From positions 2,542,001 through 2,606,000 of the forward strand of contig NZ_CP142396.1 of assembly GCF_035934735.1 (NCBI RefSeq): DNA of 64,000 nucleotides, read 5' to 3'. The translations under genes were made by a program, and so were the position numbers. The DNA is from Sedimentibacter sp. MB31-C6. Lineage in GTDB: Bacteria > Bacillota > Clostridia > Tissierellales > Sedimentibacteraceae. This document shows positions 26,769 through 39,955 of this stretch, in pieces. Every line of letters begins with the position of its first letter. Positions within the stretch are counted from its first letter, which is position 1. The notes beneath the pieces were generated by a model that made no database searches, had not been told where the DNA came from, and saw only the letters and a list, made by a program, of their open reading frames with translations.

Positions 26769-28316
26769 TTGCCAAATGACAGACTCATTGAGCTTAAGGA
26801 ATTAAGTGAAAAGGTAAAACTAGGCGGCGGGCAAAAGGCAATAGATAAACAACATAATAACGGAAAGCTTACTGCAAGAGAAAGAGTATTAAAGCTTTTA
26901 GATGAAGGAAGCTTTGTAGAGATTGACGCATTTGTGGAACATAGATGTGTTAACTTTGGCATGGAGAAGAAAAAAATTCCTGGGGAAGGTGTTGTTACAG
27001 GTTATGGCACTATTGACGGAAGATTAATTTACATATATGCCCAGGATTTTACTGTAATAGGTGGATCCTTAGGAGAAATGCATGCTGCTAAAATTGTTAA
27101 AGTACAGCAAATGGCATTAAAGACTGGAGTGCCGCTTATTGGAATTAATGATTCTGGTGGAGCTAGAATTCAAGAAGGTGTTGATGCATTATCTGGTTAT
27201 GGTAAAATATTTTATAATAATACGATTGCATCTGGAGTCATTCCACAAATATCAATAATATTAGGACCTTGTGCTGGAGGTGCAGTATATTCACCAGCTA
27301 TAACTGATTTTATTTATATGGTTAAAAACACTAGTAAAATGTTTATAACAGGTCCAAACGTTATTGAAACAGTTACAGGGGAAAAGGTATCTGCTGAAAA
27401 ACTTGGCGGTGCAATGACTCATAATAGTGTAAGTGGTGTTGCTCATTTCGTAAATGATTCAGAGGAAGAATGTCTTAATCATGTAAGAAAATTAATTAGC
27501 TTCTTACCTCAAAATAATTTAGAAACTGCTCCTGAAATATCAAATCAAGATGATTTGAATAGAATTGATGAAGCTTTAAATGATATTGTACCAGCTAATC
27601 CAAATAAAGCATATGATATGAAGGATATAATTTATTCATTATCTGATAACAAAGAATTTTTAGAGTATCAGCCTTTATATGCTAAAAATATAGTTACTGG
27701 TTTCATGAGATTAAATGGAAAAAGTATAGGCGTTATAGCTAGTCAGCCTAAGGTGTTGGCAGGTTGTCTTGATATTAATGCTTCAGATAAATCGGCTAGA
27801 TTTATAAGAACTTGTGACGCATTTAATATTCCTTTGTTAACATTAATGGATGTACCAGGATTTTTACCAGGAACACATCAAGAATATGGTGGAATCATTA
27901 GACATGGTGCTAAAATGTTATATGCTTATTCAGAAGCAACAGTACCTAAGGTTACAGTAATTACAAGAAAAGCTTATGGTGGTTCATATATAGCTATGTG
28001 TAATAAAGAATTAGGAGCAGATATGGTTTTAGCATGGCCTACAGCTGAAATTGCTGTAATGGGTCCTGATGGAGCAGCTAATATTATATTTAAAAAAGAA
28101 ATAGAAGCAGCAGATGACCAAAATGCTAAACGTAAAGAAAAAATAGATGAATATAGAAATACAGTTGCAAATCCTTATATAGCATCATCTAGAGGGTATG
28201 TAGATAGTGTTATAGAACCTGCAGAAACTAGAAAAAGAATAATAAGTGCCTTCGATATGTTATCAGGAAAAAGAGAATTAAGGCCAGAGAAAAAACATGG
28301 TAATATTCCTCTATAA
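26769..28316 (+). CDS. mmdA: Acyl-CoA carboxyltransferase subunit (methylmalonyl-CoA decarboxylase alpha type)
   Basis: Moves the carboxyl group between an acyl-CoA and biotin on the carrier protein. 515 aa with both crotonase-like halves: GKLTARERVLKLLDEGSF, FTVIGGSLGEMHAAKI, INDSGGARIQEGVDAL and GPCAGGAVYSPAITDF in the first; DVPGFLPGTHQEYGGIIRHGAK and AYGGSYIAMCNKELGAD in the second. It starts at TTG 26769 behind AGGAGGTAACAAAA. With an OadG-like subunit and a biotin carrier next door, the sodium-pumping methylmalonyl-CoA decarboxylase is most likely; propionyl-CoA or other acyl-CoA carboxylase alpha subunits look the same. Confidence 0.85.
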   Translation: MPNDRLIELKELSEKVKLGGGQKAIDKQHNNGKLTARERVLKLLDEGSFVEIDAFVEHRCVNFGMEKKKIPGEGVVTGYGTIDGRLIYIYAQDFTVIGGSLGEMHAAKIVKVQQMALKTGVPLIGINDSGGARIQEGVDALSGYGKIFYNNTIASGVIPQISIILGPCAGGAVYSPAITDFIYMVKNTSKMFITGPNVIETVTGEKVSAEKLGGAMTHNSVSGVAHFVNDSEEECLNHVRKLISFLPQNNLETAPEISNQDDLNRIDEALNDIVPANPNKAYDMKDIIYSLSDNKEFLEYQPLYAKNIVTGFMRLNGKSIGVIASQPKVLAGCLDINASDKSARFIRTCDAFNIPLLTLMDVPGFLPGTHQEYGGIIRHGAKMLYAYSEATVPKVTVITRKAYGGSYIAMCNKELGADMVLAWPTAEIAVMGPDGAANIIFKKEIEAADDQNAKRKEKIDEYRNTVANPYIASSRGYVDSVIEPAETRKRIISAFDMLSGKRELRPEKKHGNIPL

Positions 28317-28328
28317 AGGAGTGGAAAA

Positions 28329-28607
28329 ATGGGTTTATTCAGTAATTTGTTTAGAAAAAATAAAAGTACAAGTGAATTAGTAGAAAATAATTCTTCATTG
28401 CAAATTGAAGATGAAGATGAAGTAACAGCAGTAATTGCTGCTGTGTTAGCATCAATGGATGAAGAAGAAACAGTTGCGGCAATTACTGCAGCAATAGCAT
28501 GTATGCTAGGAACTAGTACAAGTAATTTTGTTGTTAGGAATATTAAAAGAACGCCTTGTTTGGACTCTATATGGGCACATACAGGCAGAATGAAATTAAT
28601 GAGATAA
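28329..28607 (+). CDS. OadG/MmdD-like delta-type subunit, soluble short form
   Basis: 92 aa. The C-terminal half ([26 protein letters not shown]) matches the conserved tail of oxaloacetate/methylmalonyl-CoA decarboxylase delta (gamma) subunits, which organise the complex. The usual N-terminal membrane helix is missing; the N-terminus is a charged [13 protein letters not shown] followed by an acidic stretch. It may act like the small epsilon subunit of Veillonella. 12 bp after mmdA, 16 bp before the biotin carrier gene. Confidence 0.7.
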   Translation: MGLFSNLFRKNKSTSELVENNSSLQIEDEDEVTAVIAAVLASMDEEETVAAITAAIACMLGTSTSNFVVRNIKRTPCLDSIWAHTGRMKLMR

Positions 28608-28623
28608 AAATTGGAGGATAATA

Positions 28624-29040
28624 ATGAAAAAATTTAATGTAACAGTAAACGGAAAATCATATGCAGTTGAAGTTGAAGAAGTTGGAGCTAATCAAGGTGC
28701 ATTTACTTATACACCTGCACCAGCAGCAGCACCTGCACCAGCAGCAGCACCTGCACCAACAGCAGCACCAGCACCAACAGCAGCACCAGCAGCACCAGCA
28801 CCTGCAGCTTCAGCAGGACCAGTATCAGGTGAAGTTATGGAAGCACCAATGCCTGGAACAATATTTGATATTAAAGTTACTGAAGGTCAATCGGTTAAAG
28901 CTGGAGATATTATATTAATATTAGAAGCTATGAAAATGGAAAATGAAATTGTTGCTCCGACAGATGGAACAATTACTAAAATACATACAAGTAAGGGTGC
29001 AGCTGTAAGTACAGGAGATCCACTTGTAGTAATAGGATAA
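28624..29040 (+). CDS. Biotin carboxyl carrier protein
   Basis: 138 aa. A short N-terminal beta segment ([17 protein letters not shown]), an Ala/Pro linker of about 40 residues encoded by an imperfect 15-18 bp DNA repeat, then a biotinyl domain with the biotinylation site EAMKMENEI near residue 102 and [10 protein letters not shown] before it. This is the mobile arm carrying CO2 between the carboxyltransferase and the partner subunit. Third gene of the operon. Confidence 0.92.
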   Translation: MKKFNVTVNGKSYAVEVEEVGANQGAFTYTPAPAAAPAPAAAPAPTAAPAPTAAPAAPAPAASAGPVSGEVMEAPMPGTIFDIKVTEGQSVKAGDIILILEAMKMENEIVAPTDGTITKIHTSKGAAVSTGDPLVVIG

Positions 29041-29057
29041 TAAGTTAAATTTTCTTA

Positions 29058-29090
29058 ACTCTTCTTGTTAAAAGAAGAGTTTTTTTTATT
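29058..29090 (+). terminator. Terminator of the decarboxylase operon
   Basis: AACTCTTCTT/AAGAAGAGTT stem, 5-nt loop, eight T. Confidence 0.9.
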
Positions 29091-29195
29091 TGTAAAATGT
29101 GTTATAATGCTTAAATAATTATATAATAAAATAAATTGCTTTATTATTTTCTAGGATTATGCACTAGAATAGTTATGATATAGAGGAGTCAAAAA

Positions 29196-30089
29196 ATGAT
29201 AAGTAACGAAGATATAATCAAATTGCAGCTTGTTAAAGGAATGGGAAGAAAAACATTAAGTAAGATATTAAATTATATTGATATTAAAGATATTGAATTA
29301 AATAATTTTTTTGAAATAATAAAATATATTGAAAAATTAGGTGTTAAAAATACTAAGATGGATTTAGAAAAGATTGAAGAAGAAGCTGAAGTGATTATTA
29401 ACTTGTGTAGGAAACATAAAATTAAAATAATTAGTATATTTGATGAAGAATATCCGGACAAGCTACGTATCATAGAAGACAAACCTATAATTTTATATGT
29501 AGATGGTAATGAAAAATTATTGAAACATTCAAATAGTATTGCAATTGTAGGAACAAGAAAACCATCAGAAAAAGGTTATGAAATAAGTTCAATATTTGCA
29601 GAGCGTTTAGCTGAAGAACATTGTTGCGTGGTTAGTGGTTTTGCCTCAGGTTGTGATGAAGCTGCTCATAAAGGATGTTTGGCAGCAAAGGGAGCAACAA
29701 TTGCAGTTATTCCATCAGGGCATCGAACAATTCCAAAGGGAAATAATTTAATGTATAATATGATATTAATAAATGGCGGTGCTGTGATATCAGAACTTCC
29801 ACCAAATGCAAAACCAGAAAAGCATACTTTTATAGATAGAAATAGAATAATAGCAGCCTTGTCAGACGGTGTTATAGTTATAGAAGGTGGTAAAGGTGGA
29901 GGAACTAGCCATACTGTTAAATTTGCTATTAATTATGATAAACCTGTTGCTTACACAACTAATATTCCAGCTATATATGATGTAGAAAAAAACTTAATAG
30001 AAAATGAAATAGTAATTATTGATAATTTTGAGAAATTGGTAAATTTTAAAAATAAATCTTTTGAAAAAGTGCTTGACAAAGCATTATAG
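29196..30089 (+). CDS. dprA: DNA-processing protein DprA (Smf)
   Basis: Loads RecA on incoming single-stranded DNA during transformation. The 297 aa contain the DprA Rossmann fold: SIAIVGTRKPSEKGYEIS (~113), VVSGFASGCDEAAHKGCL (~146) and RNRIIAALSDGVIVIEGG (~213), with GGTSHTVKFA. An N-terminal SAM-like segment is present, but the C-terminal winged helix seems missing. It stands alone, not beside topA as is common, so it could be a second paralog. Its last codons contain the promoter of the next tRNA. Confidence 0.88.
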   Translation: MISNEDIIKLQLVKGMGRKTLSKILNYIDIKDIELNNFFEIIKYIEKLGVKNTKMDLEKIEEEAEVIINLCRKHKIKIISIFDEEYPDKLRIIEDKPIILYVDGNEKLLKHSNSIAIVGTRKPSEKGYEISSIFAERLAEEHCCVVSGFASGCDEAAHKGCLAAKGATIAVIPSGHRTIPKGNNLMYNMILINGGAVISELPPNAKPEKHTFIDRNRIIAALSDGVIVIEGGKGGGTSHTVKFAINYDKPVAYTTNIPAIYDVEKNLIENEIVIIDNFEKLVNFKNKSFEKVLDKAL

Positions 30090-30101
30090 TGGTAGTATAA
30101 T
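30073..30101 (+). promoter_or_regulatory. Promoter of tRNA-Leu
   Basis: Perfect consensus: TTGACA, 17 bp, TATAAT. The -35 box lies inside the end of dprA. Confidence 0.92.
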
Positions 30102-30134
30102 CAATCTTGCTGTTGAACATTAACAGTTTGACTT

Positions 30135-30218
30135 GCGGATGTGGCGGAATTGGCAGACGCACTAGACTTAGGATCTAGCGCCTTCGGCGTGGGGGTTCGA
30201 GTCCCTTCATCCGCACCA
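30135..30218 (+). tRNA. tRNA-Leu (TAG)
   Basis: Class II tRNA with a long variable arm (CGCCTTCGGCG). Acceptor GCGGATG/CATCCGC, anticodon loop CTTAGGA, encoded CCA. Own promoter and terminator. Confidence 0.97.
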
Positions 30219-30225
30219 ATAAAAA

Positions 30226-30262
30226 AATAAGGGTTGCAATTAGCAATCCTTATTTTTTTATC
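30226..30262 (+). terminator. Terminator of tRNA-Leu
   Basis: AATAAGGGTTGC/GCAATCCTTATT with loop AATTA, then a T-run. A-rich on the left as well, so probably active on both strands. Confidence 0.88.
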
Positions 30263-30364
30263 TAATATTTACCTCTTTATCTAATATCAAATTACAATTA
30301 TAATAGTCTGAGTAACATAAAAGAATTATATTTTATGTTGACAATATACATATGGGAGAAAAAT

Positions 30365-32134
30365 ATGAAGAGGACAAAGTTTATTGGTGTTTTGCTTATT
30401 GTTATAATGATTATGGTAGTTAGCGGTAACAACCCGTTATATAGTACAAATGCAGAAGAAATCAATGAAAGTGAAATGCGAGGAATTTGGATTTCCAGTG
30501 TTTGGGGGTTGGATTATCCTAGCGTTGCAACGACAGATGAAGATAGATTAAAAAGAGAAGCAGTTGAAATGTTAAATAATATTGAGGATATGGGATTTAA
30601 TACAGTATTTTTACAAGTTAGGCCAAGTGCGGATTCTTTATATCCTTCTGAAATATTTCCTTGGTCGAGGTTTTTAACAGGAAATCAAGGACAAGCACCG
30701 GAAAATAATTTTGATGTACTTCAATTTTTTATTGATGAAGCACATAGTAGAAATATAGAGTTACATGCTTGGATAAATCCATTTAGAATTACAGCGCATG
30801 TTTCACATAATGATAATTTATCTAATAGTAATCCAGCTGTTATATATCCAGAAATAGTTGTAAGGTATAAAGATGGAAAGTTATACTTTAATCCGGGGGA
30901 ACCAAAAGCGCGTGAATTAATAATAGATGGAATTGAAGAAATATTGGACAATTATAATGTGGACGGAATACATTTTGATGATTATTTTTACCCAGGTAAG
31001 GATTTTGATGATTATAAAACATATAAGAAATATGGACGAGACTTTTCCGATATAAATGATTGGAGAAGAAATAATATTAATATTTTAATAGAGGAAGTAA
31101 ACAATGTAGTACATAATAAAGATTCAAATTTAAAGTTTGGTGTAAGTCCAGGTGGAATATGGGCAAATCAGAAAACATCCAAAAATGGAAGTATCACTGA
31201 TGGCTATGAAACTTTTACAAATAATTTTGCTGATTCTAGACTATGGGTTAAGGAAAGATATATTGATTACATAATGCCGCAAATCTACTGGAATATTGGA
31301 TATAGAATTGCTGATTATGATATATTAACATCTTGGTGGAGCGATGTAGTAAAAGATACAAATGTAAAGCTTTATATAGGACAAGCTGCTTATAGATGTG
31401 TTGGAACAGATTCGAATAGTGTATGGTATAAGGGAGAAGAAATTAAAAAACAGGTTGAATATAATAGAGCAAGTGACTATGTTGATGGGTATTGTATGTT
31501 TAGATACAATTCGTTTATGGAAAATCAAGATTTATATAATATTATCAAAGATTTAAATGTTGAAAAACAAAATAATATTTTCAAAGATATAAGTGGACAT
31601 CCATTAGAAAAATATATTAACTATCTGGCATCTAAAAATATTATAATGGGATATGAAGGCTATTTTAGACCTAATGATAGTATAAAAAGAGCTGATTTTG
31701 TTTTAATGCTTTTGCGAATGTTTGAATTTAATAATTTAGAAATAACTGATAACTTTGCTGATGTGTCAGAGAATGCATATTATTCTAAGGGAATTGCTAC
31801 AGCAAAAGAACTTGGATTAATCAACGGTGTAGGAAATGATATGTTTGCTCCTGAAAATGAAATTACAAGACAGGATATATTTGTAATGACTTATAGGGCG
31901 TTAGATGTGTTGGATATGATTCATGGTAATGATAGTGATAATGGCTTATTAAAGGAATATAAAGATTATAAAAATATATCAGAATATTCTCTTGAAGCTA
32001 TTTCATACTTTACACAAAATGAAATATTATCAGGGGATAATGGCAATATTAAACCTATTGATATGTCAAATAGAGCTGAGACGGCAACTTTTTTGGCAAA
32101 ATTATTACAATCAGGTATGATGGGAGATAAATAG
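30365..32134 (+). CDS. SLH-anchored glycoside-hydrolase-like protein (GHL10/DUF187)
   Basis: Exported surface protein. A signal peptide covers about residues 1-30 (MKRTKFIGVLLIVIMIMVV). A TIM-barrel GHL10 domain follows, with EMRGIWISSVWGLDYPS, GFNTVFLQVRPSADSLYPS, ELHAWINPFRI, VDGIHFDDYFYPG (acidic cluster) and YIDYIMPQIYW; the C-terminal ~180 residues form three S-layer homology repeats that bind pyruvylated wall polymer. Homologs are thought to cut peptidoglycan or related glycans; the substrate here is unknown. I start at ATG 30365 behind GGGAGAAAAAT rather than ten codons earlier. Confidence 0.87.
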   Translation: MKRTKFIGVLLIVIMIMVVSGNNPLYSTNAEEINESEMRGIWISSVWGLDYPSVATTDEDRLKREAVEMLNNIEDMGFNTVFLQVRPSADSLYPSEIFPWSRFLTGNQGQAPENNFDVLQFFIDEAHSRNIELHAWINPFRITAHVSHNDNLSNSNPAVIYPEIVVRYKDGKLYFNPGEPKARELIIDGIEEILDNYNVDGIHFDDYFYPGKDFDDYKTYKKYGRDFSDINDWRRNNINILIEEVNNVVHNKDSNLKFGVSPGGIWANQKTSKNGSITDGYETFTNNFADSRLWVKERYIDYIMPQIYWNIGYRIADYDILTSWWSDVVKDTNVKLYIGQAAYRCVGTDSNSVWYKGEEIKKQVEYNRASDYVDGYCMFRYNSFMENQDLYNIIKDLNVEKQNNIFKDISGHPLEKYINYLASKNIIMGYEGYFRPNDSIKRADFVLMLLRMFEFNNLEITDNFADVSENAYYSKGIATAKELGLINGVGNDMFAPENEITRQDIFVMTYRALDVLDMIHGNDSDNGLLKEYKDYKNISEYSLEAISYFTQNEILSGDNGNIKPIDMSNRAETATFLAKLLQSGMMGDK

Positions 32135-32162
32135 AGAATGTTTAAACATTCTCTATTTATCT
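32125..32162. terminator. 38-bp perfect palindrome over the stop codon of the GHL10 gene
   Basis: The left arm AGATAAATAGAGAATGTTT is exactly complementary to the right arm, with no loop bases. It includes the TAG stop and probably ends transcription, although the following tract (ATAATGATAAC) is not T-rich. Confidence 0.7.
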
Positions 32163-32231
32163 ATAATGATAACAAAAGTTATAATTTTTAATAGTATATA
32201 TTAAAAATATAATAAGAAGAGGTTTTGAAAA

Positions 32232-32801
32232 TTGAAAAAGATAGTTGAAACACAAAGATTGATAATTAGGGAAATCATACCAAAAGATATTGAATATATT
32301 TATAAAATAGAAAGCAATAGAGATATTATTAAATATATTCCAAATAGTAGATTAATGACATTTAATGAATGTAAACGTCAAATTAAAAGAAATATAAAAA
32401 AATATAAAACCAGTAAAATTGGTAGTTGGGCAGTTGTATTGAAGAGTAACAATGAAGTTATAGGTATTACCCAATTAACGAAATCAAAAATTATAAAAGG
32501 AATAGAACTAGGTACTAAAATATTACCAGAATATTGGGGGATGGGTTATGCAACAGAGTTGAGCGAAGCAATAATACAATATGGATTATATCAATTAAAT
32601 TTAAAAGATATAATAGCTGTTACAGATGATAATAATGTTGGAGCAAAAAAATCTCTAGAGAATATAGGTATGAGATTAATAGAAAAGAAATATAAAAACA
32701 GAACCAAATTGGCTTATTATTGTGCAAATAAAGATTATATTGATAGCATTATTTTTAATCAATCTGAAGAAATCCAAGAGATTGCTAGAAAATGTAAATA
32801 A
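32232..32801 (+). CDS. GNAT-family N-acetyltransferase (RimJ/RimL-like)
   Basis: 189 aa. Begins ETQRLIIREIIPKDIEYI, the typical RimJ/RimL opening, with the acetyl-CoA motif ELGTKILPEYWGMGYATEL and the later AVTDDNNVGAKKSLENIGM block. Start TTG 32232 follows AAGAAGAGG. Substrate unknown. It lies directly upstream of the rRNA promoters, so its transcript may read into them; no terminator is seen. Confidence 0.85.
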   Translation: MKKIVETQRLIIREIIPKDIEYIYKIESNRDIIKYIPNSRLMTFNECKRQIKRNIKKYKTSKIGSWAVVLKSNNEVIGITQLTKSKIIKGIELGTKILPEYWGMGYATELSEAIIQYGLYQLNLKDIIAVTDDNNVGAKKSLENIGMRLIEKKYKNRTKLAYYCANKDYIDSIIFNQSEEIQEIARKCK

Positions 32802-32818
32802 AAAAGAGAAAAAAGGGA

Positions 32819-33021
32819 TTGACAACTGTGAATACATGAGCTATAATACAAAAGCACTTTGGGAAAAGAACTAAAAGAAGTGTAGAGAGTAAGTAAAAAA
32901 AAGAAAAAAAGTAGTTGACAAATGTCTAGAAAATATGATAGACTTAAGAAGTTACTCTCACAAGAGGAACAAAAAAATAATTTAAAAAATGCTTGACAAA
33001 CAATAGTAAGCATGATAAACT
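32819..33021 (+). promoter_or_regulatory. Tandem rRNA promoters
   Basis: P1: TTGACA at 32819, 17 bp, TATAAT at 32842 (consensus). P2: TTGACA at 32915, 18 bp, TAGACT at 32939. P3: TTGACA at 32993, 17 bp, TAAACT at 33016. All three -35 boxes are perfect; only P1 has a perfect -10. Multiple promoters are usual for rRNA operons under growth-rate control. Confidence 0.8.
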
Positions 33022-33049
33022 AGTAAAGCTTTCGAAATAGAAAGCGACG

Positions 33050-33280
33050 AACATTGACAATAAAACAGCATAAGAAACCTATGAGTTTAAAGTAAATTTG
33101 AACAAAGTAAAAAGTAATGAAAGATAGATAATGCTATGCGTTATCTTGAGTATGACCTAACCCAATTTTTCACGACCGAAAGGGAGTAAGAAAATCGATG
33201 GTAGGTTAACCGCAATGAATTCCAAATTTATGCGACGCAAGGAGCAAATAAATTTGTGAATGAAACTGCGACAGGAGATA
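33050..33280 (+). other. 16S rRNA leader: processing-stem arm and repeat family copy A
   Basis: CAATAAAACAGCATAAG at about 33059-33075 is complementary to CTTATGCTGTTTTATTG at about 34807-34823, so the two enclose 16S in a long stem of the kind cut by RNase III. A hairpin AGATAA/TTATCT lies at 33125-33146. Copy A of the rRNA-spacer repeat occupies 33151-33272 (see also 38292 and 39316). Confidence 0.8.
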
Positions 33281-38250
<4,970 letters not shown>

Positions 38251-38291
38251 AATATAAATAATGTCGAATCATGTTTTCCTATGTAATTTTG

Positions 38292-38424
38292 TATGCCCTA
38301 ACCCCATTTTTCAGATGGTTTTTCTGTAAAAATGGTTGGTAGGTCAACCGCAACGAATTCCCAATTTATGCGACGTAAGGAGCAGAGAAATTGCTGAATG
38401 AGACTGCGCTTGTTGTTAGGGCAT
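38292..38424 (+). repeat. rRNA-spacer repeat family, copy B (23S-5S spacer)
   Basis: GCCCTAACCCC and GTTAGGGC close the unit. Inside it shares with copy A (33151-33272) the run GGTAGGTCAACCGCAA, CGAATTCCCAATTTATGCGACG, AAGGAGC and GAATGAGACTGCG (A has single-base differences). No ORF. Confidence 0.8.
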
Positions 38425-38461
38425 GGCTTATTAAAAAGTCGGTTCAAAACCTATAAATGAA

Positions 38462-38577
<116 letters not shown>

Positions 38578-38588
38578 TTCGAGGTTGT

Positions 38589-38663
38589 TCCGAGGTAGCT
38601 CAATGGTGGAGCAACCGGCTGTTAACCGGTAGGTCGTGGGTTCGAGCCCCACCCTCGGAGCCA
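38589..38663 (+). tRNA. tRNA-Asn (GTT)
   Basis: Acceptor TCCGAGG/CCTCGGA, anticodon loop CTGTTAA, encoded CCA. 11 bp after 5S. Confidence 0.97.
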
Positions 38664-38740
38664 AATATGTGTTTATTAAATAATTTTAAATTATTTTGAT
38701 AATAGGGCCATTTGCATAAGTGTTTGGCATTAATTATCGT

Positions 38741-38816
<76 letters not shown>

Positions 38817-38830
38817 TAACATAATTTTAA

Positions 38831-38905
38831 GGCCCTATGGTCAAGCGGTTAAGACATCGCCCTTTCACGGCGGTAACCCGGGTTCGAATCCCGGTAGGGT
38901 CACCA
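38831..38905 (+). tRNA. tRNA-Glu (TTC)
   Basis: Acceptor GGCCCTA/TAGGGTC, anticodon loop CTTTCAC, CCA encoded. Confidence 0.97.
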
Positions 38906-38913
38906 TTATATAT

Positions 38914-38989
38914 GGGAGCATAGCTCAGTTGGGAGAGCATCTGCCTTACAAGCAGGGGGTCATAGGTTCGAGCCCTATTGTTCCCACCA
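38914..38989 (+). tRNA. tRNA-Val (TAC)
   Basis: Acceptor GGGAGCA/TGTTCCC, anticodon loop CTTACAA, CCA encoded. Confidence 0.97.
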
Positions 38990-39068
38990 TATAGAAGAAA
39001 GGGTACACACCTCTAATATAAAGATAGTCTTTGTAGCCTGAGGAATGTCCCCAATCTAAAATAATTGT

Positions 39069-39145
39069 GGCCTGGTAGTTCAGTTGGTTAGAATGCCAGC
39101 CTGTCACGCTGGAGGTCGAGGGTTCGAGCCCCTTCCAGGTCGCCA
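39069..39145 (+). tRNA. tRNA-Asp (GTC)
   Basis: Acceptor GGCCTGG/CCAGGTC, anticodon loop CTGTCAC, discriminator G, CCA encoded. Confidence 0.97.
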
Positions 39146-39148
39146 CAT

Positions 39149-39224
<76 letters not shown>

Positions 39225-39227
39225 TAT

Positions 39228-39312
39228 GGAAGAGTTCCCGAGAGGCTAAAGGGGACGGACTGTAAATCCGTTGGCACTGCCTTCATTGGTTCGAATCCAA
39301 TCTCTTCCACCA
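39228..39312 (+). tRNA. tRNA-Tyr (GTA)
   Basis: Class II with long variable arm; acceptor GGAAGAG/CTCTTCC, anticodon loop CTGTAAA, CCA encoded. Confidence 0.97.
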
Positions 39313-39315
39313 GAT

Positions 39316-39378
39316 ATGGCCTAGCCCAATTTCTTCTACCGAAAGGAAGAAGAAATTGATGGTAGGTCAATTACAATT
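39316..39378 (+). repeat. rRNA-spacer repeat family, copy C (partial, tRNA spacer)
   Basis: GGCCTAGCCCAATTTCTTCT-ACCGAAAGG-AAGAAGAAATTGATGGTAGGTCAA forms a long hairpin and matches the first half of copy A (ACCTAACCCAATTTTT, ACCGAAAGGGAGTAAGAAAAT, GATGGTAGGTTAACC). The second half is missing. Confidence 0.75.
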
Positions 39379-39407
39379 ATTGCTAAAATTAATACGTAGT
39401 TGTATAT

Positions 39408-39482
39408 GCGGAAATGGCTCAGTGGTAGAGCATCGCCTTGCCAAGGCGAGGGTCGCGAGTTCGAATCTCGTTTTCCGCTCCA
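39408..39482 (+). tRNA. tRNA-Gly (GCC)
   Basis: Acceptor GCGGAAA/TTTCCGC, anticodon loop TTGCCAA, CCA encoded. Confidence 0.97.
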
Positions 39483-39485
39483 TAT

Positions 39486-39559
39486 GCGGGTGTAGCTCAG
39501 TGGTAGAGCCCCAGCCTTCCAAGCTGGTTGCGAGGGTTCGATCCCCTTCACCCGCTCCA
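39486..39559 (+). tRNA. tRNA-Gly (TCC)
   Basis: Acceptor GCGGGTG/CACCCGC, anticodon loop CTTCCAA, CCA encoded. 3 bp after the GCC isoacceptor. Confidence 0.97.
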
Positions 39560-39576
39560 ATGATAATTATTATTAT

Positions 39577-39654
39577 GGTGGATATGGCCTAGTCGGTTAG
39601 GGCGCCAGATTGTGGCTCTGGAGGTCGTGGGTTCGAATCCCACTATTCACCCCA
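39577..39654 (+). tRNA. tRNA-His (GTG)
   Basis: Acceptor GTGGATA/TATTCAC with an encoded G(-1) at 39577 opposite C73, the tRNA-His identity feature; anticodon loop TTGTGGC; CCA encoded. Confidence 0.97.
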
Positions 39655-39669
39655 TTAATCTAAAATCGA

Positions 39670-39743
39670 GGCGCTATAGCCAAGTGGTAAGGCATGGGTC
39701 TGCAACACCCTGATCTCCAGTTCAAATCTGGATGGCGCCTCCA
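39670..39743 (+). tRNA. tRNA-Cys (GCA)
   Basis: Acceptor GGCGCTA/TGGCGCC, anticodon loop CTGCAAC, discriminator U, CCA encoded. Confidence 0.97.
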
Positions 39744-39751
39744 AAAAACTT

Positions 39752-39828
39752 GCACCGTTAGCTCAGTTGGATAGAGTGTTCGGCTACGAACCGAAAGGTC
39801 GTGGGTTCGAATCCCTCACGGTGCACCA
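39752..39828 (+). tRNA. tRNA-Arg (ACG)
   Basis: Acceptor GCACCGT/ACGGTGC, anticodon loop CTACGAA (A34, expected to become inosine), CCA encoded. Last tRNA of the array. Confidence 0.97.
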
Positions 39829-39848
39829 ATAGCAAATGAAAAAGAGAT

Positions 39849-39886
39849 TAGTACTTACTTTAAAAGTTAAGTACTTATTTTTATTT
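39849..39886 (+). terminator. Terminator of the rRNA-tRNA operon
   Basis: AGTACTTA paired with TAAGTACT around CTTTAAAAGT, followed by TATTTTTATTT. Confidence 0.8.
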
Positions 39887-39898
39887 GTTAAAGATATT

Positions 39899-39930
39899 GT
39901 ATAATACTAGTGATACAATAGTATTGTACA
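39899..39930. repeat. Imperfect inverted repeat beside the IS element
   Basis: TGTATAATACTA and TAGTATTGTACA with a 9-nt centre. It may be a leftover operator or a terminator without T-run; no gene follows it before the IS. Confidence 0.4.
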
Positions 39931-39955
39931 CAAGTGTTTAGTAGATTAGCTTTTA

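Noticed and set aside
28716-28812. Tandem repeats that could look like a CRISPR array
   Set aside because: Units are 15-18 bp without unique spacers and encode the Ala/Pro linker. The two 21-nt units in the 23S IVS were rejected as CRISPR for the same reason: no spacers and only two copies.
28661-28918. His/Gln/Leu-rich frame inside the biotin carrier gene
   Set aside because: It is the +2 frame of the Ala/Pro linker repeat; the in-frame product with the biotinylation motif is the real protein.
33054-33082. A fourth rRNA promoter starting at TTGACA 33054
   Set aside because: No acceptable -10 at 16-18 bp, and the same bases form the left arm of the 16S processing stem.
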